Shown in pieces: positions 26,238-35,006 of a stretch of DNA of 64,000 nucleotides. The stretch lies in assembly GCF_019218885.1 (NCBI RefSeq), contig NZ_JAHUWT010000003.1, positions 1 through 64,000 of the forward strand, read 5' to 3'. The notes below the pieces were generated by a model. That model saw only the letters and a program-made list of their open reading frames with translations, had not been told where the DNA came from and did not search any database. Origin of the DNA: Bordetella sp. BOR01. Its GTDB lineage: Bacteria; Pseudomonadota; Gammaproteobacteria; Burkholderiales; Burkholderiaceae_B. Position 1 is the stretch's first letter. Each line of letters begins with the position of its first letter. Made by a program: the position numbers and the translations under genes.

Positions 26238-28349
26238 CTAGCGGCCCGAGCCGTGGGTGGCGATGACCTGCTCGGCCACCTGGTTGGGGGCTTCGGCGTA
26301 GTGCTTGAATTCCATGGTGTAGGTGGCACGCCCCTGGGTCAGCGAGCGCAGCGACGTGGAATAGCCGAACATCTCGGCCAGCGGCACTTCGGCGCGCACC
26401 AGCTTGCCGCCCCCGCCCGCGATGTCTTCCATGCCCTGCACCATGCCGCGCCGCGAAGACAGGTCGCCCATGACATGCCCGGTGAAATCTTCGGGCGTCT
26501 CGACCTCGACATGCATCATGGGTTCCAGCAAGACGGGCTTGGCGCGCCGCATGCCCTCTTTGAAGGCCATCGAGCCCGCCATGCGGAAGGCGTTCTCGTT
26601 GGAATCGACGTCGTGGTACGAACCGAACACCAGCGTGACTTTCACATCGACCACCGGGTAGCCAGCCAGCACACCGGCATTGAGGCTATCGCGCACGCCG
26701 CGCTCGACCGCGGGAATGTATTCGCGCGGCACCACGCCGCCCTTGATGGCGTCGACGAACGCGAAGCCGCCGCCGGCCGGCTGGGGCTCGAGCTTGAGCA
26801 CCACGTGGCCATACTGCCCGCGCCCGCCCGACTGCTTGATGAACTTGCCCTCGACGTCGTCACAGGTCTTGCGGATGGTCTCGCGATAAGCCACCTGCGG
26901 CTTGCCGACCGTGGCCTCGACGTGGAACTCGCGCTTCATGCGGTCGACCAGGATCTCCAGGTGCAATTCGCCCATGCCGGAAATGATGGTCTGGCCGGAC
27001 TCTTCGTCGGTGCGCACGCGGAACGACGGGTCTTCCTGCGCCAGGCGGTTCAGCGCCAGGCCCATTTTTTCCTGGTCGGCCTTGGTCTTGGGCTCGACCG
27101 CCTGGGAAATGACCGGCTCGGGGAACGACATGCGCTCAAGGATGATGACGTGGGCCGGATCGGTCAGTGTGTCGCCGGTAGTGACATCCTTGATACCCAC
27201 GGCGGCGGCGATGTCGCCGGCATAGACTTCGCTGATTTCGCGCCGCTCGTTGGCATGCATCTGCAACAGGCGACCCAGGCGCTCTTTCTTGTCCTTGAGC
27301 GGATTCAGCACCGAATCGCCCGACTTGACCACGCCCGAATACACGCGAAAGAACACCAACTGGCCCACGAACGGGTCGGTCATGATCTTGAAGGCCAGCG
27401 CCGAGAACGGCTCGTTGTCGGCCGGATGGCGTTCGATTTCGCGGTCTTTCTCGTCGTGGCCCTTGATGGCGGGCACGTCGATCGGCGACGGCAGGTAGTC
27501 GATGACCGCATCCAGCATGGCCTGCACGCCCTTGTTCTTGAAGGCGCTGCCGCACAGCATGGGCACGATCTCGTTGGCGATGGTGCGCATGCGCAGCCCA
27601 CGCTTGATGTCGTCTTCGGACAGCGGTTCGCCCGACAGGTATTTTTCCAGCAAGGCCTCGTCGGCCTCGGCGGCCTTCTCGACCATGCGGTCATGCCACT
27701 GCCGGGCCTGGTCGAGCAACTCGGGCGGGATGTCGCGGTATTCGAAGCGCACCCCCTGGCTGGCATCGTCCCAGATGATGGCTTTCATCTTGACCAGATC
27801 GACCACACCCTGGAAGTGATCTTCGGCGCCAACCGGAATCTGGATGGGCACTGCATCGCCTTTCAGGCGATCGCCGATCTGCTTGTGCACCCGGAAAAAA
27901 TCGGCGCCGACGCGGTCCATCTTGTTGACGAAGGCAATACGCGGCACCCCGTATTTGTTGGCCTGACGCCACACCGTCTCGGATTGCGGCTGCACGCCGC
28001 CCACTGCGTCATACACCATGCAGGCGCCATCGAGTACGCGCATCGAGCGCTCGACCTCGATGGTGAAATCGACGTGGCCGGGGGTGTCGATGATGTTGAT
28101 GCGGTGCTCGGGATAATTGCCCGCCATGCCGCGCCAGAACGCCGTGGTGGCCGCCGAGGTGATGGTGATGCCGCGCTCTTGCTCTTGTTCCATCCAGTCC
28201 ATGGTGGCCGCGCCGTCATGGACTTCGCCCAGCTTGTGGGTGATGCCGGTATAGAAAAGGATGCGCTCGGTGGTGGTGGTTTTGCCCGCGTCGATATGGG
28301 CGCTGATGCCGATATTGCGGTATTGGTCGATGCGCGTCTTGCGAGTCAT
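26238..28349 (-). CDS. fusA: Second translation elongation factor G (EF-G)
   Basis: The 703-residue GTPase has all EF-G marks: P-loop [16 protein letters not shown], switch [25 protein letters not shown], and C-terminal domains IV-V ([11 protein letters not shown] and [14 protein letters not shown]). It catalyses ribosome translocation and, with RRF, recycling. It is not in a str operon: no rpsL, rpsG or tuf flank it. It is therefore probably the second EF-G copy common in Burkholderiales rather than the str-operon one. A full-length antisense open frame is a compositional artefact. Confidence 0.93.
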   Translation of the reverse strand: MTRKTRIDQYRNIGISAHIDAGKTTTTERILFYTGITHKLGEVHDGAATMDWMEQEQERGITITSAATTAFWRGMAGNYPEHRINIIDTPGHVDFTIEVERSMRVLDGACMVYDAVGGVQPQSETVWRQANKYGVPRIAFVNKMDRVGADFFRVHKQIGDRLKGDAVPIQIPVGAEDHFQGVVDLVKMKAIIWDDASQGVRFEYRDIPPELLDQARQWHDRMVEKAAEADEALLEKYLSGEPLSEDDIKRGLRMRTIANEIVPMLCGSAFKNKGVQAMLDAVIDYLPSPIDVPAIKGHDEKDREIERHPADNEPFSALAFKIMTDPFVGQLVFFRVYSGVVKSGDSVLNPLKDKKERLGRLLQMHANERREISEVYAGDIAAAVGIKDVTTGDTLTDPAHVIILERMSFPEPVISQAVEPKTKADQEKMGLALNRLAQEDPSFRVRTDEESGQTIISGMGELHLEILVDRMKREFHVEATVGKPQVAYRETIRKTCDDVEGKFIKQSGGRGQYGHVVLKLEPQPAGGGFAFVDAIKGGVVPREYIPAVERGVRDSLNAGVLAGYPVVDVKVTLVFGSYHDVDSNENAFRMAGSMAFKEGMRRAKPVLLEPMMHVEVETPEDFTGHVMGDLSSRRGMVQGMEDIAGGGGKLVRAEVPLAEMFGYSTSLRSLTQGRATYTMEFKHYAEAPNQVAEQVIATHGSGR

Positions 28350-28483
28350 GGCGGCCCCTGGTCAGGTGAATCCGGCTTGGCTTGCGGCCGGCGGGCCGCG
28401 CCATGCACGATATTACGCGCGCCGAACCACTGAGCACCAGATAGCCATGCCCGCACCGCAGGTATGGCCATCGTAGCAACGCC

Positions 28484-28507
28484 AGCCCGCCGCCGTAGCG
28501 GCGGGCT
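28484..28507. repeat. Perfect inverted repeat between fusA and uspA
   Basis: AGCCCGCCGC (28484-28493) and GCGGCGGGCT (28498-28507) form a perfect 10-bp stem with loop CGTA. It lies 23 bases after the uspA stop. No T-run follows on the minus strand, so it is a weak terminator or an mRNA-stabilising hairpin. The rest of the 28350-28530 gap shows nothing clear. Confidence 0.55.
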
Positions 28508-28530
28508 TGAACCAGGCTGCCTGCAGGCTG

Positions 28531-29001
28531 CTATTTCTTTTCTTTGTCTTCTTTGACGCGGTAGACCAGCACCGCGATGGTGGCCAGCGACAGCACCTTG
28601 GCCGTGACGCTGCCCAGCAACAGCCGTGACAAACCGCTGCGGCCATGGCTGCCGATGAAGATGATGTCGCAGCCGTTTTCAGAGGCGGCCTGCACGATGC
28701 CGTCGGCAACGTTGAAATTGGACACGGCGCGCGACTGTGCCTTGACCCCGGCGGTATCGGCGCGGTCGAGGATTTGCTTCAGGTACTTTTCAGCCTGCTC
28801 GGCCGACGCCTTTTCGTAATCTTCGTCGGTAATGGCGTAGGCGGCGGCCATGCCATCGAATCCTATGGTGGCGGCGAACGGCTGGGTGACATGCAGGGAG
28901 ACGACTTCGGCGCCCACCGACCGCGCGAAGCAAATGCCCGCGTTGGCAGCCTGCGCCGAAAGCGGCGAACCGTCGGTGGGAATCAGGATTTTCTTGAACA
29001 T
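28531..29001 (-). CDS. Universal stress protein (UspA family)
   Basis: The 156-residue protein begins MFKKILIPTDGSPLSAQAA and ends with the ATP-binding pattern GSHGRSGLSRLLLGSVTAKV (G-2x-G-9x-GS), so it is the nucleotide-binding UspA type. It is cytoplasmic and probably induced by stress or growth arrest. It has no obvious operon partner. Confidence 0.93.
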   Translation of the reverse strand: MFKKILIPTDGSPLSAQAANAGICFARSVGAEVVSLHVTQPFAATIGFDGMAAAYAITDEDYEKASAEQAEKYLKQILDRADTAGVKAQSRAVSNFNVADGIVQAASENGCDIIFIGSHGRSGLSRLLLGSVTAKVLSLATIAVLVYRVKEDKEKK

Positions 29002-29092
29002 GTTGCCTGCTCCTGTCTGCTAGGTAAGAAAGCCGATGCTACCGGAAACGCATGCTTGCCGCATTGCGGTCTTCCCGCAGCATTGAGAGCCA

Positions 29093-29440
29093 TCAAGGCA
29101 TCTGCTGCGATGCCACGAACAGATTAGTGCATCGCGTGCCAGTACGGCAATACGCCAGCACGGGCCCCGGCAGGGTGCGCAGCAATTCGGCGAAGCGGGC
29201 CACGTCGGCGGCCGTCATGGCGCTGCCGATGACGGGCTGGTATTCGATCTGCAAGCCGGCTTCGCGCGCCGCCTGCGTAACATCGGCGGCAGTGGGCTGG
29301 TCGGGGCCGCCCTCGAAATCGGGCCGGTTGATGATCACGCTTTTGTAGCCGGCGGCGGCCACGCCGGCCATGTCTTCGGGCCCCAACTGTGGCGCGACGG
29401 CGAAGTGTTCGGTCAGGGGCTTGATGGGGACGTCAGCCAT
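29093..29440 (-). CDS. TIGR01244-type sulfur transferase/phosphatase-like (DUF442) protein
   Basis: The 115-residue protein from MADVPIKPLTEHF matches the beta-lactamase-hydrolase-like family: VAPQLGPEDMAGVAAAGYKSVIINRPD, then a C-terminal active-site loop LAYCRTGTRCTNL. Relatives occur alone or fused to metallo-beta-lactamase/persulfide dioxygenases and are linked to sulfide detoxification. The free-standing function is unproven. The ATG at 29440 agrees with family N-termini; the extension to 29533 runs into the MocR gene. Confidence 0.85.
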   Translation of the reverse strand: MADVPIKPLTEHFAVAPQLGPEDMAGVAAAGYKSVIINRPDFEGGPDQPTAADVTQAAREAGLQIEYQPVIGSAMTAADVARFAELLRTLPGPVLAYCRTGTRCTNLFVASQQMP

Positions 29441-29507
29441 GGCGATTCCTTGAGTGATGTAGCTTGGAACGGAGAACAGTATATGTCTTCCGCCAGGCCT
29501 ACGCGCG

Positions 29508-30965
29508 TCAGCCGCCAGGGGTGGCCAGGACACCGGCCACGGCCTGCCAGATACCGGGCGTATCGACCATGGCCACCGAGAAACGCATCATGGAGGAAGG
29601 CGCCTGGGTGGGCGAGAACAGGCTGCCGGGCGCCAGCAGCAACCCCCGGTCGGCCGCCGTGCGCGCCAGGCCTTCGGCATCGCGGCCGCAATCGGCCCAC
29701 ACGAACATGCCCGCGTGCGGCTCGTGCGGCACTACCAGCCCCAGCCCGGTCAAGGCTGCCAGGCATTGCTGGCGCGCGGTATTGACGCGCGTGCGCACCC
29801 GGTCGACATGGCGGCGGTACTGGCCTTCGACCAGCACCCGGTGCACCACGCGCTCGCCCAGCTCGGGGGTGGTTAGCCCGGCCAGCATTTTCAGGTCGGC
29901 CAGTTTCTGCAGCAGTTCGGCGTTGGCGGCCAGATAACCGACCCGCAGGCTGGCCGCCAGCATCTTGGAGAAGCCACCGGCCAGGATGACGCGGTTCAGG
30001 CGATCGAGCGAGGCGAGTTTCATGGCGCCGCCAGGGTGCAGTTCGCCATAGGTGTCGTCTTCGATGATCAGGAAGTCGTGGCGCTCGGCCAGGCGCAGGA
30101 TGTCATAGGCCGAGCCGGCCGACAGCGTATGGCCGGTAGGGTTGTGCACGGCGCCGTTGATGATGAACAGGCGCGGCTTGTGCAGCGCCGCCAGCCGGTC
30201 GAGCTGTTCCAGGTCGGGGCCATCGGGCCCGCGCGGCACGCCGATGACCCGGGCGCCGAAAGCCGCCAGGCGGCCGAAGATCACGAACCAGGCCGGGTCT
30301 TCGACCAGCACGGCATCGCCCGGCCGGATCAGGTGGCGGGCCACCAGGTCGAGCCCGTGCGTGACGCCATTGGTCGTGAGCAGATTGTGGTCGGGATGGG
30401 CGGGCACGCCATCGGCCTGCAAGCGCGAGGCAAGCTGCTGGCGCAGGGGCGCGTAACCCAGCGGCGAACCATAGGCCACCAGGTGGCCCCGCACCGAACG
30501 GCCCACGGCTCGCACGGCGGCCGACACCATGCCGGGGTCGAGCCAGTCGGCCGGCAGCAGGCCGGCGCCGCCCGGCATGGCCGAGGCCTCGGGCTCGCGG
30601 AACATGCTGCGCAGCAGCCAGGCCACGTCGATACGCGCGGGCGTTGCCAGGCCTTCGCCGGCCGGGGCGCTGCGCGCGGCAGCCGCCAGCGGGCCACGGC
30701 GCGCCCGCACGAAAAAGCCCGCGCCGCGGCGCGATTGCACCAGGCCGCGCGCGACCAGGCGGTCGTACGCTTCGACCACGGTAAAGCGGCTGACGCCGGC
30801 CTGTTCGGCCATTTTGCGGATGGAAGGCAGGCGAGTGCCCGGGCGCAGGCCCTGGTCATCGATGCGGCGCGCCACATCATCGGCCAACTGGGCCACCAAG
30901 GTGGCGTCGGCCTGGCGCACGGGCCGCCAGCCGGCGGCGGATTCGGAAGTGGCGGCAACTGTCAT
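29508..30965 (-). CDS. MocR-type transcriptional regulator (GntR-aminotransferase fusion)
   Basis: The 485-residue protein has a GntR winged helix (residues about 20-90, LPSIRKMAEQAGVSRFTVVEAYDRL and SRRGAGFFV). It is joined to a class I aminotransferase fold with the PLP-binding Lys in AGGFSKMLAASLRVGY and the VEDPAWF segment. MocR proteins use PLP or its amino acid adducts as effectors. It is divergent from a DMT and a LysE exporter, so it probably controls amino acid export. The start is ATG 30965; the open frame that continues upstream overlaps the exporter on the other strand and is not coding. Confidence 0.92.
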   Translation of the reverse strand: MTVAATSESAAGWRPVRQADATLVAQLADDVARRIDDQGLRPGTRLPSIRKMAEQAGVSRFTVVEAYDRLVARGLVQSRRGAGFFVRARRGPLAAAARSAPAGEGLATPARIDVAWLLRSMFREPEASAMPGGAGLLPADWLDPGMVSAAVRAVGRSVRGHLVAYGSPLGYAPLRQQLASRLQADGVPAHPDHNLLTTNGVTHGLDLVARHLIRPGDAVLVEDPAWFVIFGRLAAFGARVIGVPRGPDGPDLEQLDRLAALHKPRLFIINGAVHNPTGHTLSAGSAYDILRLAERHDFLIIEDDTYGELHPGGAMKLASLDRLNRVILAGGFSKMLAASLRVGYLAANAELLQKLADLKMLAGLTTPELGERVVHRVLVEGQYRRHVDRVRTRVNTARQQCLAALTGLGLVVPHEPHAGMFVWADCGRDAEGLARTAADRGLLLAPGSLFSPTQAPSSMMRFSVAMVDTPGIWQAVAGVLATPGG

Positions 30966-31006
30966 GGTGGTTCTACCAGGCCAGTAATCAAGGTGATATG
31001 GAAAAG

Positions 31007-31022
31007 TGTACCGGTACTGTAC
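31007..31022. promoter_or_regulatory. Candidate MocR operator
   Basis: Between the regulator and the exporter operon lie direct repeats TGTAC at 31007-31011 and 31018-31022, 11 bases apart. They overlap the perfect palindrome GTACCGGTAC (31008-31017). Direct repeats about one helical turn apart suit MocR dimers. No binding evidence exists. Confidence 0.4.
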
Positions 31023-31085
31023 TGCCCGATTTGCGTAGAGTGGCAGGAATCCCGCTTGCCTGCAAGCCCCAGACGCCTGGAAACC

Positions 31086-31997
31086 ATGTCGCGCCCCACC
31101 GCCTATGCATCCCCCGCCCCCGCCCCCGCGCCGCTCTGGGAGGGCTACGGCTACGGCCTGCTGGGCGTACTGGTGTTTTCGCTGACCCTGCCCATGACGC
31201 GCGTGGCGGTGGCCGAACTGCCGCCCCTGCTGATCGGCCTGGGCCGTGCCCTGCTGGCGGCCGGCCCGGCCGCGCTGCTGCTGTGGCTGACGCGCAGCCG
31301 CCGTCCGAATCGCCAAGAATGGACCGGTGTCGGGCTGGCAGCCCTGGGGATCGTGGTGGGCTGGCCCCTGGCCTCGACACTGGCCATGGCCACTGTGCCG
31401 GCTTCGCACGGGGCGGTGGTCAACGGCCTGCTGCCCCTGTCCACGGCGGCATTCGCCGCCTGGCGTAGTGGCGAGCGCCCGTCTCCGGCCTTCTGGGGTT
31501 GGGCGGTGGCCGGTGCCGTACTGGTCATGGGATATGCGCTGCGCCAGGGCCATGGCAGCCTGCAAATCGGCGATCTGTGGCTGTTGCTGGCGGTATTGCT
31601 GGGCGGCATGGGCTACGCCGAGGGCGCGCGGGCGTCGCGCACGCTGGGTGGCGCCCGCACCATTTGCTGGGCGCTGGTGGTCAGCGCACCGGTAATCGCC
31701 GCGCCCGTGCTGTGGCTGGGCGCCCAGACCCCCTGGCCCAGTGCCGCCGTGGCGGCTGCCTTTGCCTACCTGGCATTCGGTTCGATGTTCCTGGGATTTT
31801 TCGCGTGGTATCGCGGCCTGGCCGTGGGCGGCATTGCCCGTGTCGGCCAGGTGCAACTGTTGCAGCCCTTCCTGACCGTACTGGCGGCCGCGCTGCTGTT
31901 CCATGAAGCCGTCGACCCCCTCACCTTTGCCTTTGCGCTGACGATCATCGCCATCATTGCCGGCGGACGCCGGGCCATCGTCAGGAAAGCATCATGA
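31086..31997 (+). CDS. EamA/DMT-family exporter
   Basis: The 303-residue protein from MSRPTAYASP has a Pro/Ala-rich cytoplasmic start and about ten membrane helices in two EamA repeats (GLLGVLVFSLTLPMTRVAV, then LAFGSMFLGFFAWYRGLAVGG). It is the first gene of a pair with the LysE-type exporter (ATGA overlap) and divergent from a MocR regulator. That setting suggests amino acid or related metabolite efflux. Confidence 0.87.
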   Translation: MSRPTAYASPAPAPAPLWEGYGYGLLGVLVFSLTLPMTRVAVAELPPLLIGLGRALLAAGPAALLLWLTRSRRPNRQEWTGVGLAALGIVVGWPLASTLAMATVPASHGAVVNGLLPLSTAAFAAWRSGERPSPAFWGWAVAGAVLVMGYALRQGHGSLQIGDLWLLLAVLLGGMGYAEGARASRTLGGARTICWALVVSAPVIAAPVLWLGAQTPWPSAAVAAAFAYLAFGSMFLGFFAWYRGLAVGGIARVGQVQLLQPFLTVLAAALLFHEAVDPLTFAFALTIIAIIAGGRRAIVRKAS

Positions 31998-32620
31998 TGG
32001 TCACGCCGCTCAATGAATCGACGCTATTGCTGCTGGGCCCGCTGGCGCTGTTCGCCCTGGTCAGCTCGATCACGCCCGGGCCGAACAACATCATGCTGGC
32101 ATCATCGGGCCTGACCTTCGGCTTTCGACGCACCATTCCGCACATGCTGGGCGTGAACCTGGGCTTTACCGTGATGCTGGTGCTGGTGGGGTTGGGCCTG
32201 GGCACGATGTTCCAGCAGTTCCCGTGGTTGTACACGGTGCTGAAGTACGCCGGCGCGCTGTATCTGCTGTACCTGGCCTGGAAGATTGCCCTGTCCGGGC
32301 CGATGGACACCGGCAGCCAGCGCGGCCGGCCCTTCACTTTCCTGCAAGCCGCCTTGTTCCAATGGGTGAACCCGAAGGCCTGGGTAATGGCGGTGGGTGT
32401 CATCGCCACCTATACCCCGCAAGCCGGCTTCTACTGGAACCTGGCACTGGCGGCCGCCGTATGCTGCCTGGTCAACCTGCCCAGCATCGGCATCTGGGCC
32501 GCCTTCGGGGCAGGCCTGCAGAAATGGCTGCATCGGCCGTTGGCAATACGGCTGTTCAACGTAGCGATGGCATTGTTGCTGGTGGCCTCGCTATATCCAG
32601 TGGTACAAGAGTTGGCGTAG
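31994..32620 (+). CDS. LysE/RhtB-family amino acid exporter
   Basis: The 208-residue protein has six hydrophobic helices and the LysE/RhtB pattern: SITPGPNNIMLASSGLTFGFRR near the N-terminus and FLQAALFQWVNPKAWVMA in the second half. Family members export amino acids such as lysine, threonine or homoserine lactone. Its start overlaps the EamA stop by four bases, so the two are translated together under likely MocR control. Confidence 0.9.
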   Translation: MMVTPLNESTLLLLGPLALFALVSSITPGPNNIMLASSGLTFGFRRTIPHMLGVNLGFTVMLVLVGLGLGTMFQQFPWLYTVLKYAGALYLLYLAWKIALSGPMDTGSQRGRPFTFLQAALFQWVNPKAWVMAVGVIATYTPQAGFYWNLALAAAVCCLVNLPSIGIWAAFGAGLQKWLHRPLAIRLFNVAMALLLVASLYPVVQELA

Positions 32621-32717
32621 GGGTGAAGCCCAGCCCCGAAGCACGCCGCGACACGCCCGGGGGAAGGCAAGACAGCCCAAGATGGAACCCAGGCGCGCCT
32701 GCGCAGTCATATCTTTC

Positions 32718-33632
32718 ATGTCTCTGCTGCCTCGTACTTCCTTGCGCCGCCTGCTGGGCGTCGGCCTGCTGGCCGCCGCCAGCGTGGTCGGCTGCACCCA
32801 GTTCGATGCCTGGCAGCGGCAGGCCATCTTTTCCCCCGAAGCCGACCAGCAGCGCTGGTGGCGCGAGCCACCTGCCGGCACCGAGGTCTTCGACCTGGCC
32901 CTGCCCGGCGGCGACAAGGTCCATGCCTGGTACTGGCAACACCCGCGCCCCAACGCCCCCGCCGTGCTGTACCTGCACGGGGCGCGCTGGAACCTGAATG
33001 GCAGCGCGTTCCGCATGGAAGGCTGGACCCGCATGGGCTATTCGGTACTGGCCATCGACTATCGCGGCTTCGGCGAATCCACCGCGCTGCTTCCCTCTGA
33101 AGAAACCGCCTTCGAGGACGCCGCGGCCGCCTTGCGCGAACTGGAACGGCGCCAGCCCGACCCGGCGCGGCGCTTCGTGTACGGCCACAGCCTGGGCGGC
33201 GCCATTGCCATCGACCTGGCGGCGCGCGACGACATGTCGCCGTTTGCCGGGCTGATCGTCGAATCCAGCTTCACCAGCATCGCCGCCATGCTCGGCACCC
33301 TGAAATGGGGCAAGCTGCCAGGCGCCAGCCTGCTCGTGACCCAGCCGTTCGCCTCGATCGAGAAACTGGCCACCCTGACCACGCCCACGCTGTTCTTGCA
33401 TGGCACTGCCGACCGCGTCGTGCCCCACACCATGAGCGACGAACTATTCGCCGCCGCCCTGAAAGTGCCCCCTGACCTGAAGCGGCTGGTCAAGATCGAC
33501 GGTGCATCGCATTCGGGCGCCATCCGCAGCGGCCAGACCTACGAAACTGCCGTGCGCGATTTCGTTCGCGACGCCCGACAGGCCTATCATCCCGCCACGG
33601 CCGGCAATCTTGCCACCGCCGCGCCGCTCTAG
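32718..33632 (+). CDS. Alpha/beta hydrolase lipoprotein
   Basis: The 304-residue precursor from MSLLPRTSLRR has a lipoprotein signal with lipobox VVGC (Cys near residue 21), so it is membrane-anchored. The serine-hydrolase core shows LYLHGARWN (oxyanion), GHSLGGA (nucleophile Ser), an Asp in GTADRVV and a His in GASHSG. It resembles BEM46/YqkD-type hydrolases. The substrate is unknown. It may be read through from the exporter pair, but there is no overlap. Confidence 0.85.
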   Translation: MSLLPRTSLRRLLGVGLLAAASVVGCTQFDAWQRQAIFSPEADQQRWWREPPAGTEVFDLALPGGDKVHAWYWQHPRPNAPAVLYLHGARWNLNGSAFRMEGWTRMGYSVLAIDYRGFGESTALLPSEETAFEDAAAALRELERRQPDPARRFVYGHSLGGAIAIDLAARDDMSPFAGLIVESSFTSIAAMLGTLKWGKLPGASLLVTQPFASIEKLATLTTPTLFLHGTADRVVPHTMSDELFAAALKVPPDLKRLVKIDGASHSGAIRSGQTYETAVRDFVRDARQAYHPATAGNLATAAPL

Positions 33633-33644
33633 GGCCTGTGTGCG

Positions 33645-34631
33645 CTAGGCCGCCAGCGGCCGCGCCACCTGCACGCCGTTCAACCGCATCCATTCACTCA
33701 GTTCCGGGCGCGCCAGCACCTGGAACTCGGCCGAGCGCTGGCATGCCAGGGAATCGCCGGCGCCCGGCAAGGCCGGGTGGCAGACCAGCAGATCGCCGTC
33801 GCGCGCGTTATGCAGCCAATGCTGCAATAGCGTGGCGTAGCCGCGCGCGCCGCCCTTCAAGCCGTACACGCCCAGCAGCCGGCGATTGGTGCGCCAGCCA
33901 TCGCGGCGGGACGCGCGCGCCACGGCTTGCGCCCCCAGGGCACCCACCAGGCGGGCCCTGGCTGACTCGCGCAGGGGAATGCCTTCCTGCATACCGGGCG
34001 CGGTATGGCGCAACCACGGCGCCTGGCGACCGTAACGATGTTCCAGCAGGCGCACCAGGCGCGGCAATACGCCAGGCAATTGATGCACGTGCTGGTATCC
34101 GTCGACATAATCGGGCGCGCGGCCCATGACGGTTTCAAAAGCATCGAATTGGCGTTTCAGGTGATCGTCCAGCCAGGCCGCGTCCAGGCGGCCCGCATAG
34201 GCACGCCCGATCAAGGCGGGCAAGGGCATCACGGCGGGCTGGTCCGACTGGCCCAGGGCTTCAGTCAGATTCAAGTGCACGCCCAGGTCCAGGTCCGGGC
34301 CCTTCAGGCCGGCGGCGTGAGCCGCGAAAGTAGCGCCCTGGGTCAGGCAGCTGATGGCGCTGAGCCGCCCCAGCCTTGCCAGGCGCAGCATGCCGGCGTC
34401 GATGCCCGCATTCATGCCGAAATCGTCGCCGCACACCACGATGCGTTTCCAGCACCGGCCTTCGCCCGGCCGGCCAGGCGCCCCTTGGTCGAACAAAAGA
34501 GCCGGCCCATCCTCGCAGACAACGCGGCGGGCAGGTTGCTGGAGTTCGTCGCATCGCTTGCTGGTCATTGCCGACTCGTCTTCGCCACTGGGCATCAGCG
34601 GAACCATAGCCGTGCGGCGTTGCTGCTTCAT
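33645..34631 (-). CDS. YdjC/ChbG-family carbohydrate deacetylase
   Basis: The protein has the YdjC core starting at KRIVVCGDDFGMNAGIDAGML, with the metal Asp pair. LGVHLNLTEA and DGYQHVHQLPGVL supply the conserved histidines, and HPALPG closes the site. ChbG removes acetyl groups from chitooligosaccharides, and HpnK-like members act on hopanoid sugars. The true substrate is unknown. The start is unsure: ATG 34631 gives 328 residues and ATG 34568 gives 307, with weak ribosome sites at both. The roughly 60 residues before the core are unusual for the family. Confidence 0.82.
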   Translation of the reverse strand: MKQQRRTAMVPLMPSGEDESAMTSKRCDELQQPARRVVCEDGPALLFDQGAPGRPGEGRCWKRIVVCGDDFGMNAGIDAGMLRLARLGRLSAISCLTQGATFAAHAAGLKGPDLDLGVHLNLTEALGQSDQPAVMPLPALIGRAYAGRLDAAWLDDHLKRQFDAFETVMGRAPDYVDGYQHVHQLPGVLPRLVRLLEHRYGRQAPWLRHTAPGMQEGIPLRESARARLVGALGAQAVARASRRDGWRTNRRLLGVYGLKGGARGYATLLQHWLHNARDGDLLVCHPALPGAGDSLACQRSAEFQVLARPELSEWMRLNGVQVARPLAA

Positions 34632-34717
34632 GTCAGTGTGCGGCTTCTTGTATGGCTTCGTATGCGGCAGCGGCCGGCATGCCCGGCCGATACAATGCCC
34701 GGTCACCCACGGAGTCC

Positions 34718-35006
34718 ATGACCGAACGCCATCGCGTGCGGCCCATGCTGGCGCACGACATCGACCCGGTGCTGCACATCCAGGCCAGCGTGTACCCGGC
34801 AACGCTGCTGGACGGCCTGCGCCATACCAGCCTGGTGGCGCTGCAATCGGCCGTGGGCTATTGGGAAAGGCTTGGGGTACCGGGCCGTGACCGCCCCGGC
34901 GGGCCTGCGGGGTTGGTCGCCATCGTTGTGTCGAAACGGCCGGGACACGCTTCGGTGCCTGGCACCTTGCGAGAGCCAGGCATCCGCCGAGGCCGCTGCC
35001 AGCTAG
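34718..35006 (+). pseudogene. GNAT N-acetyltransferase remnant (internal deletion and frameshift)
   Basis: From ATG 34718 the frame reads a GNAT-like N-terminus (MTERHRVRPMLAHDIDPVLHIQ and VYPATLLDG), then jumps directly to a GNAT C-terminal block (TSLVALQSAVGYWERLG). The central acetyl-CoA-binding part, about 80 residues, is missing. After the G-run at 34874-34877 the frame must shift to continue as YRAVTAPAGLRGWL and reach a stop at 35006. This fits a decayed gene with one deletion and one +1 indel. The homology was judged by eye. Confidence 0.55.

Noticed and set aside
26253-28433. Plus-strand open frame of 726 codons antisense to EF-G
   Set aside because: It is fully explained as the shadow of a well-conserved gene, and I see no recognisable motif.
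30036-31085. Plus-strand frame through the MocR gene, in frame with the EamA exporter
   Set aside because: The exporter starts at 31086. The upstream part is antisense to the regulator and has no membrane or domain features.
30966-31904. MocR frame extended upstream to give 798 codons
   Set aside because: The extra part overlaps the exporter on the other strand and has Gln/Gly/Arg-rich non-protein composition. The GntR domain starts soon after 30965.
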